Assembly: GCA_035535015.1 (NCBI GenBank)
Contig: DATLQU010000032.1
Span: forward strand, 1 to 18,193
DNA: 18,193 nucleotides
Direction of reading: 5' to 3'
From: Palsa-661 sp035535015
Lineage (GTDB): Bacteria; Actinomycetota; Acidimicrobiia; Acidimicrobiales; UBA8190
The first letter of the stretch is position 1. Each line of letters opens with the position of its first letter. The notes under the pieces are model-generated. The model saw only the letters and a list, made by a program, of their open reading frames with translations, was not told where the DNA came from and made no database searches. Position numbers and translations under genes: made by a program. Positions 1 through 6,822 of this stretch are shown here, in pieces.

Positions 1-285
1 AGACGGAGACGTCTCCACCTGGATGACGGCGTGGACCTCGGACGCACCGGTCTCCACCAGCGGGTTCGGGTCAACGGTGACGGTGATCAGGGGCGGAGGG
101 CCACCTTTTCCACCACCGGTGCCACTGCCACCGGCCTTGCAGGCGGCCCGGTGCGGGTGCTTGGTGCAGTTCGGGGCTGCGTGGTGGGACTTCGCCGAAG
201 CGACCCCGGCCATGCCCAGAAGCGGCATGCTGGCCACGACGGTCAGGGTGACCAACCGGGCCAGACGATTATGACGGACGTTCAT
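1..285 (-). CDS. Secreted protein, N-terminal part (cut by window edge)
   Basis: The frame is open from an ATG at 285 to the first base of the window, giving 95 residues with no stop, so the gene continues off the left end. The start is supported by an AAGGAG Shine-Dalgarno at 294-299, 8 bases upstream. Residues 1-31 form a classical Sec signal peptide: basic start (MNVRHNRLARL), hydrophobic core, and an ASA cleavage site before KSHH. Next comes a His/Cys-containing stretch with two cysteines (about residues 40 and 49), a Gly-rich linker (51-62) and a Pro run. The beginning of what looks like an Ig-like beta domain follows (ITVTVDPNPLVETG, then HAVIQVET). It probably acts outside the cell. 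I do not recognise the family; function is unknown. Confidence 0.75.
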   Translation of the reverse strand, partial: MNVRHNRLARLVTLTVVASMPLLGMAGVASAKSHHAAPNCTKHPHRAACKAGGSGTGGGKGGPPPLITVTVDPNPLVETGASEVHAVIQVETSPS

Positions 286-862
286 TGGATTCTCTCCTTG
301 TCGACGGATCTTCTTGTCGGTCGGGAGGCCCTACGCCCAGGGGCCGTCGTAGCTTCGCCCTCCCTCGCGGCCACCGGTCAGGGGACCACATAGCGTTATT
401 GTTCACGGTCAGTGGTTCCGAGAACATCACCTAAGATGACGAAATCGCTCCGAGAACCCGGACCGTCACCACCGGTGGCCTGCAGATCCGGTCCAGTCGC
501 GGCTTCGTCCCACCGGCGTCACGTCCCCACTGACCACATCGTCCACGTTGCCCACACGGGGACCATCCGCCACCAGGTCGGCCTGAGTGCTCGGGTGGTC
601 GGACCTCGACGACGGCGACGGTCTGCGGACGGGGGCGCCGACCCCTCTTGGTGCCACCGCCACGCCTGAGCGGCCCGGGATGCGGTGGCCGAAGATCCGC
701 CACGCTTCGAGACCTCACCGGCCGGGGAGAATGAGCAAATTACGATGCGAGGTACCGATCCCTGGCCATGGCCAACGTTCACCGGGTCAAAAGCCCGTCC
801 GTTGCCGTCCCCTCCGCCCGGCCTACGACAGCTCAGCAGCAGCGCTGATCGGATCCGATTCG
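286..862. other. Intergenic region with no convincing gene
   Basis: About 577 bases separate the divergent secreted-protein and orphan genes. Short open frames exist on both strands, but their translations are Arg/Pro/Ser-rich and read like shadow frames. The part at 385-445 is more AT-rich than its surroundings and probably holds the promoter of the minus-strand secreted gene; I could not assign clear -35/-10 boxes. A small inverted repeat GTTC-CGA-GAAC lies at 415-425, and its TCCGAGAAC half recurs at 449-457. A TACGAT hexamer at 741-746 could be a -10 box for the plus-strand gene, without a recognisable -35. Confidence 0.5.
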
Positions 863-1348
863 ATGCAGAACAACATACGTGCGGCACGAGAGATCTCCGA
901 GGCCAGGGGGGCGACGTACTCGTCGTCACTGTGGGCCGGCGTTCCCATCTCGGAGGGCGCCGATGGCCCTTTCGTCGTTTTTCCCGACATCGTCCGGGCC
1001 GTCATCGTGGGCCGACGAGCGGCCTTGGCGGCGGCATGGGCCGATCTCCGACGGTTTCCCCCACCTGAATTCGAGCCCCATGCCGTGGCCGTCCTGACCG
1101 CCTGGTTCCTCGACTACGGCTTCTTCCGGTTCGGCCTCGATCAGGTGCCGGTGGCATTGCTCTTCGGTTCCGGGCCTGTGGCGGTCACCGAGGAGATGGG
1201 GACCAAGCTGGCGGTGGCGGGCGCTCGTTTCCTGTCGGGCTACGACGAACAGGACCGGGAGAAGCGGATCGCCGTCGTACCCTTCGCCGCCCACTTCATC
1301 AAGGAGTCGATGTGGGGAGGCCCGCTGCCCGAGGAATGGATCGCCTGA
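863..1348 (+). CDS. Uncharacterised protein (161 aa)
   Basis: I do not recognise the family. The frame is coding in character from about 863 onward: third positions are mostly G/C and the product has ordinary soluble composition. It contains a hydrophobic, aromatic-rich middle (AVLTAWFLDYGFFRFGLDQVP) and a C-terminus ending PLPEEWIA. There is no signal peptide, and no clear membrane helix apart from a moderately hydrophobic segment near residues 39-55. The ATG at 863 is preferred because the upstream in-frame codons have poorer third-position bias and an unprotein-like sequence. No good Shine-Dalgarno is visible, so the start is uncertain or the message may be leaderless. It is convergent with the amidohydrolase, with 9 bases between the stops and no obvious terminator hairpin. 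Confidence 0.6.
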   Translation: MQNNIRAAREISEARGATYSSSLWAGVPISEGADGPFVVFPDIVRAVIVGRRAALAAAWADLRRFPPPEFEPHAVAVLTAWFLDYGFFRFGLDQVPVALLFGSGPVAVTEEMGTKLAVAGARFLSGYDEQDREKRIAVVPFAAHFIKESMWGGPLPEEWIA

Positions 1349-1357
1349 CCGGTCGCT

Positions 1358-2911
1358 CTATGACGGCGTCCAATGCGTGGTCGGTGATGCCAGCCAGGAG
1401 AGAACTTGTCGACGGGTGGTGGGACCATGGGGAGTCCAGGGCGAAGCCAGGGTGCCGTCGGAACGCAGTGCGGCGGCCTCCGAGATATTGGCGTTCAGGG
1501 GATCGGTGGTGAGGGCACAGCGGGTGGCCGTGGGGTCGATGCCGAAGAGCTCGGCCGCGTTCAGGCCGAAGAGCGCGGCCTTCGTGTCATCGGTCAGAGC
1601 GGGATACTTGTAGAGGTCCTGGTACTGGGCTGTGATCTGAAAGGCGCGCATGGCCATGATCTGAGCCTGGGGGCTCCCGTACCAGATGGCGTCGGTGCCC
1701 CACATCACGCGCCTTTCACCCACCCGGCTGAGCAACTTCCCGAGAGCGTGGGCCGCCTGATCGGGTTCCGTCAGGAGTTGACGCCACATGGTCGCCGTAT
1801 CCACCCAGATGTTGTCATTGGGGGCAACGCCGTGACGGTCGAGGGCGGAGAGCAGAGAGTCGATCCCGATCGCCGCGGCCGGATCGTAGGGGCCTTCGAT
1901 ATGCGACGGGTCCCACGCCGCGTGATAGATGACGAATTTCATGTCGGGGAATTGCCGTGAAACGGCGACCACGTCGTCGGGATGATTGAAAGGGGGATCG
2001 AAGTTCACAAGGGGGAGGCCCTTGTGGGCCACGAAGACCTTGACGCCGAGATCGTGGGCGTGCTGGACCGTCGGAAGCCCGATAGCCGGATCCTCCAACG
2101 AGAATCCCCGGCCCGACGGACTCCAAGCCGTGTAGACCTTGAAAGCGGCGACGTGGCCCCCTTGCGCTGTGCTCGTCATCTCGTCGAGAGTGGCGCCGAG
2201 GGGGCCAACGTTCGGGGCGATGACGTTCTCCACCAGCAGCCTGCTGGCCCCACCATGGGTGAGTTCGGCGGCGATCGCTTGGGTATTCAGCGCGTCGGGA
2301 AACGGAATCGGGGCGTTCGAGGGCCCGGAATTGGGGACGTCGGTCAGCACGGCCATCGTCGTGTCGCTGGCCAAGAAGAGATCGTGGAGGTAGGCCGCTC
2401 GATCCACGCAGTCGAGCGCCGGATTGTCCGTGCAACCGGCCGGAAGCATCCCCAGGATCAGACCGACAGTCTCGGGTGCGTTCTGGGCCCATGGGCCGAC
2501 GGGAATCACGTGATGGGTGTGGACGTCGAAAATGAACTCACCTCGGCTGGCCAGAGCCTCCTGACAGGCGACCGTGTCATGGGGAGATGGGACCGTGAAC
2601 GTCCCGCCCTGACCTGGTGGCCGCGACGTCAACGTTCGATGTGACGGAGGATTCGCCGCGCATCCCGCCAGTTCGAAGGCGGTCAGGGACGCCGCTACCG
2701 ATGCCGCACTCTGCAGGAAGGTCCTGCGGTCCATCCCGGCGCGCCTGGCCGCGGCATCAACGGTCGAACGGATGACGTCATCGGTCGCCCGACTGCGGCC
2801 CGTGGCGGGCCCGGGTATGAACTCCCCGTTGGACACAGGTCCGGCCGGGAGCGGCAGGTGGGCCGTCTCGTCGTCGCGTCGTTTACGGGAGAGGCGACCG
2901 ACGATGGTCAT
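1358..2911 (-). CDS. Tat-exported amidohydrolase-family lipoprotein
   Basis: This is probably a metal-dependent hydrolase of the amidohydrolase-2 type (TIM barrel). A twin-arginine motif (DRRTFLQ, residues 61-67) precedes a hydrophobic stretch ending in a lipobox-like LAGC with Cys84, predicting folded export and lipid attachment. The metal site starts with HTHH at 131-134; later landmarks are VAHKG, IYHAAWDPSH and WGTDAIWYG, whose Asp fits the last metal ligand. About 59 residues precede the RR motif. They include NGEF (28-31) and a predicted helix, which I recall from other Tat amidohydrolases of this type, so I keep the early ATG at 2911 although no Shine-Dalgarno is visible. A GTG at residue 26 is an alternative start. 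The gene lies 88 bases downstream of the DegV gene on the same strand. Substrate is unknown. Confidence 0.85.
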   Translation of the reverse strand: MTIVGRLSRKRRDDETAHLPLPAGPVSNGEFIPGPATGRSRATDDVIRSTVDAAARRAGMDRRTFLQSAASVAASLTAFELAGCAANPPSHRTLTSRPPGQGGTFTVPSPHDTVACQEALASRGEFIFDVHTHHVIPVGPWAQNAPETVGLILGMLPAGCTDNPALDCVDRAAYLHDLFLASDTTMAVLTDVPNSGPSNAPIPFPDALNTQAIAAELTHGGASRLLVENVIAPNVGPLGATLDEMTSTAQGGHVAAFKVYTAWSPSGRGFSLEDPAIGLPTVQHAHDLGVKVFVAHKGLPLVNFDPPFNHPDDVVAVSRQFPDMKFVIYHAAWDPSHIEGPYDPAAAIGIDSLLSALDRHGVAPNDNIWVDTATMWRQLLTEPDQAAHALGKLLSRVGERRVMWGTDAIWYGSPQAQIMAMRAFQITAQYQDLYKYPALTDDTKAALFGLNAAELFGIDPTATRCALTTDPLNANISEAAALRSDGTLASPWTPHGPTTRRQVLSWLASPTTHWTPS

Positions 2912-2925
2912 CGAAAGGACGTTAC

Positions 2926-2940
2926 GCCAACCGGGTTGGC
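2926..2940. promoter_or_regulatory. Palindrome GCCAACC-G-GGTTGGC upstream of amidohydrolase
   Basis: Perfect 7-base inverted repeat with a one-base centre, 14 bases upstream of the amidohydrolase ATG and inside the 88-base gap behind the DegV gene. Its size and symmetry fit a dimeric repressor operator or a short RNA hairpin near the ribosome site. The function is inferred only. Confidence 0.35.
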
Positions 2941-2999
2941 TCTGCTGGGTGACCTCTCGGCCGTCGACCCAGATCAGAGGGCGGGTACGAGCGTCCGTC

Positions 3000-3842
3000 C
3001 TACCCCGGGGAGATCCAGGTGACGCCGATCATCTGCGCACCACCGTGGGTGCCGATGACCGCGCCCATCTTGCCCACTCGTAGGGCGGTCCGGGGGAAGC
3101 GGTCGGCGATGAGGTCGAGAAAGTCCTCGATGTCCGGCGCCCCGCTGTGCATGACCGCCACGTCTTCGATCGCCCCCGCGCTCTTCATGGAGTCGTAGAG
3201 CCACTCCATGGCCCGCTTGCGGGTTCGGGCCCGGCCGGCCTCCTGAACGACGCCACCGGTGATGTCGATCAGAGGCTTGATGGACAGGATCGATCCGAGC
3301 ATGGCCTTGGCCCCTCCGATACGTCCACCTTTCTTCAGATTCTCCAACGTGTTCAGAGCGGCGAGGACATGGGTGCGGGGAATGAGGTCGCCGACACGAC
3401 GGAGCACGGCGGCGAGGTCCGAACCACGGCGAGCCTCCTTCGCCGCTTCGAGCACAAGGGTGCCCAGTCCGCTCGATACGGATTTGCTGTCGATCACGTG
3501 GACGGGGATCTGTCCCTCGCAGGCGCCGGCTGCCGTCTGGGCCGATTGGAAGGTGTTGGACAGGGCACTGGAGATGTTCAGGCACACCACGGCGTCGGCT
3601 CCCGCGTCGCCGGCGCGTCGAAACGCCTCTTCGAAGGCGCCCGGCGAGGGGCAGGCCGTCTGAGGGAGCTCAGCGGAATTGGCCATTCTCACGTAGAAGT
3701 CGTCGACGCTCAGGTCTTTGCGGTCGGTGAACTCTTCATGGCCGAATCGGATACTCAACGGGACGACCTCGATGGGCAAGGGATCGGTCTCTCCCGGCTC
3801 GAGATCACACGAGCTGTCGGTCACCACGTGGACACCGGACAT
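3000..3842 (-). CDS. DegV family protein (fatty-acid-binding type)
   Basis: The protein is 280 residues, the usual length for DegV proteins. These bind a long-chain fatty acid and, where studied (FakB of Firmicutes), present it to a kinase for phospholipid synthesis. Visible landmarks are the N-terminal VVTDSSCDL, the FTDRKDLSVDDFY segment, NISSALSNTFQSA near residue 90, the VIDSKSVSSGLG stretch, and LENLKKGGRIGGAKA in the second domain. The ATG at 3842 is supported by a strong AGGAGG 8 bases upstream. No partner kinase with a DAK domain occurs in the window. It is probably cytoplasmic. Physiological role here is inferred; family assignment is firm. Confidence 0.92.
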   Translation of the reverse strand: MSGVHVVTDSSCDLEPGETDPLPIEVVPLSIRFGHEEFTDRKDLSVDDFYVRMANSAELPQTACPSPGAFEEAFRRAGDAGADAVVCLNISSALSNTFQSAQTAAGACEGQIPVHVIDSKSVSSGLGTLVLEAAKEARRGSDLAAVLRRVGDLIPRTHVLAALNTLENLKKGGRIGGAKAMLGSILSIKPLIDITGGVVQEAGRARTRKRAMEWLYDSMKSAGAIEDVAVMHSGAPDIEDFLDLIADRFPRTALRVGKMGAVIGTHGGAQMIGVTWISPG

Positions 3843-4015
3843 CAGGGCACCCTCCTCGCTGTCGCCACCCGACCCGGCACCCTAGGTGCGCTGATCGGAG
3901 TCTGCGACACGGGCATGTCGTGGTCGGGCCAGCTCGATCTGCCTGGTTCTGGACACGGAGAGCATTTCTCGGCCACGGAGCGTTACATTTGTATGAAGGG
4001 AATGTGTCCGAAGGG

Positions 4016-4237
4016 ATGACGAAGGTGGCCGAGGAACTGAACCAGGACCTGATCGGTACGGTCGGGCAGGTGACGGTTCCCATCGCCCCCACCCGTCCCG
4101 GCGAGGTCATGCTCCCCGTTCGGGGGGGGACCGAGGCCTACACGGCCTGTTCGGACGAATCCATCGCCAAGTACGCCCGGGTAGTGGTCGTCGAATGCCT
4201 CTCCGGGCGCAGCGTGTCGGTGACGGCCCTGGCATGA
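4016..4237 (+). CDS. Small NfeD-like OB-fold protein without membrane anchor
   Basis: The product is 73 residues resembling the C-terminal OB-fold domain of NfeD proteins: a helix-like start, then LIGTVGQVTVPIAPTRPGEVML, a central loop, RVVVVECLSGRSVSV and a short end. NfeD proteins normally carry transmembrane helices before this domain and work with stomatin- or flotillin-type proteins, so the position 29 bases upstream of the SPFH gene supports the assignment. No hydrophobic helix is present even if translation starts further upstream in frame. The start is uncertain: ATG at 4016 has GA-rich sequence touching it, and GTG at 4004 has GAAGGG only three bases away. The region just upstream (3982-3996) is AT-rich and could be a promoter. 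Function is inferred from fold and neighbour. Confidence 0.65.
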   Translation: MTKVAEELNQDLIGTVGQVTVPIAPTRPGEVMLPVRGGTEAYTACSDESIAKYARVVVVECLSGRSVSVTALA

Positions 4238-4266
4238 CCGTTCGACCACCCTAGGAGGCGATCGCC

Positions 4267-5661
4267 ATGTTCTTCTGGCATGTTCCGGCACCGAACGAAG
4301 CCCTTCTGATCTCCGGATCTCGGCGCAGGGCCGAGGACACCCAGTTCCGGATCGTGACCGGCCACGGGTGTTTCGTATTGCCCATCAAGCAGAAGGCGCG
4401 CTTTCTCTCCCTCTCGCTCCGAGAGTCAGAGATCGCCGAGGACTGCATCACCACCCAGGGCATCCGACTCCACATCCGGGCCATTGCCGCCTTCAAGGTG
4501 GGCGACGACAATGTCTCGATCGCCAATGCCGCCCGACGCTTCCTGGCCGAACAAGATCGGATGGAGGAGTTGGTGGGCCGCATCTTCGCCGGCCACCTCC
4601 GCTCCATCATCGGGAGCCTGACGGTCGAGGAGATCATCCGGGAGAGAGACCGGCTGGCATCGGAGGTGAAAGACGGCAGTCACGGCGAGATGGAGAAGCT
4701 CGGCATCGTCGTCGATTCCCTGCAGATCCAGGAGATCGAGGACTCGACGGGGTATATCAACAACATCGCCGCCCCCCACGCCGCCGCCGTGGCCAGCCAG
4801 GCGCGAATCGCCGCCGCCAAGGCCGACCAGGAGGCGACGCAGCGCGAGCAGGAGGCCGCCGCCCTCAAGTCCGAGTACGTGCGCGACACCGCCATCAAGC
4901 AATCCGGATTCACGGCCGAGACCGAGCAGGCCAAGGCCAAGGCGGCCCAGGCCGGACCCCTGGCCGAAGCCGAGGCGTCGCAACAGGTCATCGAGCAGCA
5001 GACGCATCTGGCCGAGCGCGCCGCCCAGTTGACCGATAAGCGCCTGGAATCCGACGTGCGGCGACCGGCCGATGCCGAGGCCTACAAGACGAGGACATTG
5101 GCCGACGGCAATCGCGACAAGGTAAAGGCGGAGACGGAGGCCGAAGCGTTTCGGTTGCGGACCCTGGCCGAAGCCAATCGCGACACGGTGAAATTCAACA
5201 CCGAGGCCGAAGCCAATAGACAACGGATGATCGCCGAGGCCTCGGGCGACGCCGAGAAGGTCAGGGCCGCCGCCGATGCCCAGGCCAAGAAGCACGAAGC
5301 GGACGGGGAGGCGTACGCCCAGCGAACCGTCGCCGCCGCCGAGGCTGAGGCCATCAACGTCCGGGCCGCGTCGCTGGCCGACGGCAATCAGGCCCTGATC
5401 GCCGCTAACAAGCTCATCGACGCCCTACCGGCGCTCGTGGCCGAGGCGGCCAAGGGCATCGCCGGGTCGAACCTCACCATTCTGAACGGGACCGAAGGCG
5501 TGAGCCAGGTGGCCGCCGGAGTGGTCAGCCAGGGTCTGTCGATCTACGAAGCGCTGCGCAAGTCGGTCGATTCGACCAAATCGCCGGCTCTCGATGGGCC
5601 GGCACCGGCGGCCACCAACGGGCAGAGCTCCTCTCAGCCGTCGGAACCGGCAACCCCGTAG
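4267..5661 (+). CDS. Flotillin-like SPFH-domain protein
   Basis: Flotillins oligomerise on membranes and organise microdomains. The N-terminal SPFH domain spans about residues 1-170 (EALLISG, RIVTGHGCFVLP, GRIFAGHLRSIIGSLTVEEII, DSLQIQEIED). A long Ala/Glu/Lys-rich coiled coil runs over 170-370, and a conserved end follows (LIDALPALVAEAAKGIAGSNLTILNG, then AAGVVSQG). A disordered Ser/Pro tail closes the 464 residues. There is no N-terminal hydrophobic hairpin; the start MFFWHVPAPNEALLISG instead recalls eukaryotic flotillin N-termini. Residues 268-333 hold three tandem 22-residue units. The ATG has an AGGAGG at 4253-4258 with ideal spacing. It follows the NfeD-like gene as a likely two-gene operon. 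Confidence 0.93.
   Translation: MFFWHVPAPNEALLISGSRRRAEDTQFRIVTGHGCFVLPIKQKARFLSLSLRESEIAEDCITTQGIRLHIRAIAAFKVGDDNVSIANAARRFLAEQDRMEELVGRIFAGHLRSIIGSLTVEEIIRERDRLASEVKDGSHGEMEKLGIVVDSLQIQEIEDSTGYINNIAAPHAAAVASQARIAAAKADQEATQREQEAAALKSEYVRDTAIKQSGFTAETEQAKAKAAQAGPLAEAEASQQVIEQQTHLAERAAQLTDKRLESDVRRPADAEAYKTRTLADGNRDKVKAETEAEAFRLRTLAEANRDTVKFNTEAEANRQRMIAEASGDAEKVRAAADAQAKKHEADGEAYAQRTVAAAEAEAINVRAASLADGNQALIAANKLIDALPALVAEAAKGIAGSNLTILNGTEGVSQVAAGVVSQGLSIYEALRKSVDSTKSPALDGPAPAATNGQSSSQPSEPATP
5068..5265 (+). repeat. Three tandem 66-base (22-residue) repeats in the flotillin-like gene
   Basis: Residues 268-289, 290-311 and 312-333 align without gaps around the pattern (A/T)-(D/E)-A-E-A-x5-(T/M)-(L/I)-A-(D/E)-x3-D. 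The first two copies share RTLA-x2-NRD-x-VK. A period of 22 equals two hendecads, suited to a long, slightly right-handed coiled coil. The third copy has drifted (MIAEASGDAEKV), and looser EAEA-type sequence follows it. Confidence 0.75.
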
Positions 5662-5702
5662 CGAGGGGGTCGGGTCGGACACGGGTGGCCGCTGTCGGGG
5701 CC

Positions 5703-5733
5703 GAGCCGGTCACACGCTGGCGGTGACCGGTTC
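5703..5733 (+). terminator. Stem-loop after the flotillin-like gene
   Basis: An 11-pair stem (8 perfect pairs CCGGTCAC/GTGACCGG at 5706-5713 and 5723-5730, extended outward by one G-U, one A-U and one G-C pair) encloses a 9-base loop, 41 bases past the stop. There is no U-run after it, as is common for actinobacterial terminators. It could instead be a processing hairpin. Confidence 0.5.
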
Positions 5734-5771
5734 TGACCTGGGAGTGCACAAGAACATCCGCTCCGCGTGCG

Positions 5772-6791
5772 GTGCGTCGCCACGTTCCGAGCGTGGTGAT
5801 ATCCACCACTTGGAGGACGATTCTCGCTACCGTCGGTCGCATTACGACGACCACACGACTTCACCACCGCAGGTACGCCGGGCTGATAACGACTGTGATC
5901 GGATCGATGGCGGCGATCATGACGCTCGCTTCCCCGGCCCTCGCCGGCGCCTACAAGGCGCCATCCATTACCGCCACGAAGGCCACCTTTACTATCCCCA
6001 CGCCCGGGACATCCACCTGGATGCTGCGCCTGTGGTCCCACGGCAGCCTCGAGGGTTCGGCGAGCGCCACGTCGGGCACCCTGACCGTGGAGGTGCCGGC
6101 TACCTCCGACTGTGCCTTCCAGGCCGACGTAAACGTCCAGCCGGTGAGCGGGAGCCAATACTTCTACTCAGGGGCACGTGCCATTGTTCCCGGTTGCGGA
6201 CCGGTTCTCCAGACCATCGTGGGTGACATCTACCTGTGCACCTCGAGCGGGGCGCAGACGACCACCGAACAGCCCGGGGGCACATTGTCGACCACGGGGC
6301 CATCGACACTCTCGCAAGCGAATCCCTTGCGTCCGACCAAGGTGCCCGCCGGGACGTACACCATGACCGCCACTGCACCGTCCGGCTTCGAGTTGGTTGC
6401 CTGTGGGGGATCGGCCTCGGTGGCGACGGACGGCAATTCCGCCACCGAGCAGGTCACCGTGCCCGCCGGAGGCCAAGGAATCGGGATCTTCTATGTCATC
6501 GCCCCCGTGCCGGCGGGTTCGCTCAGTGGGGGCTCCGGACCCCCGGGGGGGCTGGGATCAGGGAGCGGTCCTCCCACCCGCCCGGGAACGTCGGGTCCGA
6601 CGCTTCCGATCGCCCCCAAAGTGACCAAGGTCGTCGGTCCCAAAATCGCGTTCACCGGTCTCGACGTCGAACCGATCCTGATCACAGGGTTCCTGGCTCT
6701 GTGGTGCGGGGTGGTATCGCTACTCACGTCGCGCGCCAGGCGGCGAGCGGTTGTGCTCCACCGACCACCCCGCGACCCCGTCGCCAGGTGA
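5772..6791 (+). CDS. Secreted protein with sortase-like C-terminal signal
   Basis: The frame encodes a signal peptide with a basic stretch (RLHHRR, about residues 29-34), a hydrophobic core and SPALA cleavage near residue 58. Beta-rich Thr/Ser-rich ectodomain sequence with four cysteines (114, 142, 156, 211) follows, then a Gly/Pro-rich linker (about 249-280). The C-terminus has IAFTG (292-296), a hydrophobic helix (about 301-319) and RARRR. This layout matches cell-wall sorting signals; IAFTG is close to the LAxTG motif used by class E sortases of high-GC actinobacteria. If no sortase acts, the same helix would leave it as a type I membrane protein. The GTG at 5772 gives an unusually long leader, and a downstream start is possible. 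Function and partners are unknown; no sortase is in the window. Confidence 0.75.
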   Translation: MRRHVPSVVISTTWRTILATVGRITTTTRLHHRRYAGLITTVIGSMAAIMTLASPALAGAYKAPSITATKATFTIPTPGTSTWMLRLWSHGSLEGSASATSGTLTVEVPATSDCAFQADVNVQPVSGSQYFYSGARAIVPGCGPVLQTIVGDIYLCTSSGAQTTTEQPGGTLSTTGPSTLSQANPLRPTKVPAGTYTMTATAPSGFELVACGGSASVATDGNSATEQVTVPAGGQGIGIFYVIAPVPAGSLSGGSGPPGGLGSGSGPPTRPGTSGPTLPIAPKVTKVVGPKIAFTGLDVEPILITGFLALWCGVVSLLTSRARRRAVVLHRPPRDPVAR

Positions 6792-6822
6792 GGTCTTCCG
6801 TCCGCCGGTCGTCCGACGGGGG

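Noticed and set aside
415..457. TCCGAGAAC direct repeat, once within a GTTC-CGA-GAAC inverted repeat
   Set aside because: Two short copies 32 bases apart in a region without clear promoter elements; could be chance.
466..663. Minus-strand short frame with a partly protein-like end (GNVDDVVSGDVTP)
   Set aside because: No ribosome site, an Arg/Ser/Pro-rich first half and no family resemblance; treated as chance in GC-rich DNA.
587..862. Upstream extension of the orphan gene frame, including ATGs at 680 and 731
   Set aside because: The translation is Arg/Pro-rich, third-position bias is weaker, and the GGGGAG before 731 is only one base from the ATG.
1406..2644. Plus-strand frames opposite the amidohydrolase
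   Set aside because: Shadow frames of a well-supported minus-strand gene.
3877..3889. GCACC-CTA-GGTGC inverted repeat upstream of the DegV gene
   Set aside because: Five-base arms only; no promoter boxes to support an operator.
4426..5295. 289-codon frame antisense to the flotillin-like gene, Leu/Gly-rich
   Set aside because: Its Leu/Gly repeats are the reverse complement of the Ala/Glu coiled-coil codons.
6798..6819. CCGTC/GACGG arms as a terminator between the secreted protein and SDR genes
   Set aside because: Only five pairs with a 12-base loop; too weak to call.
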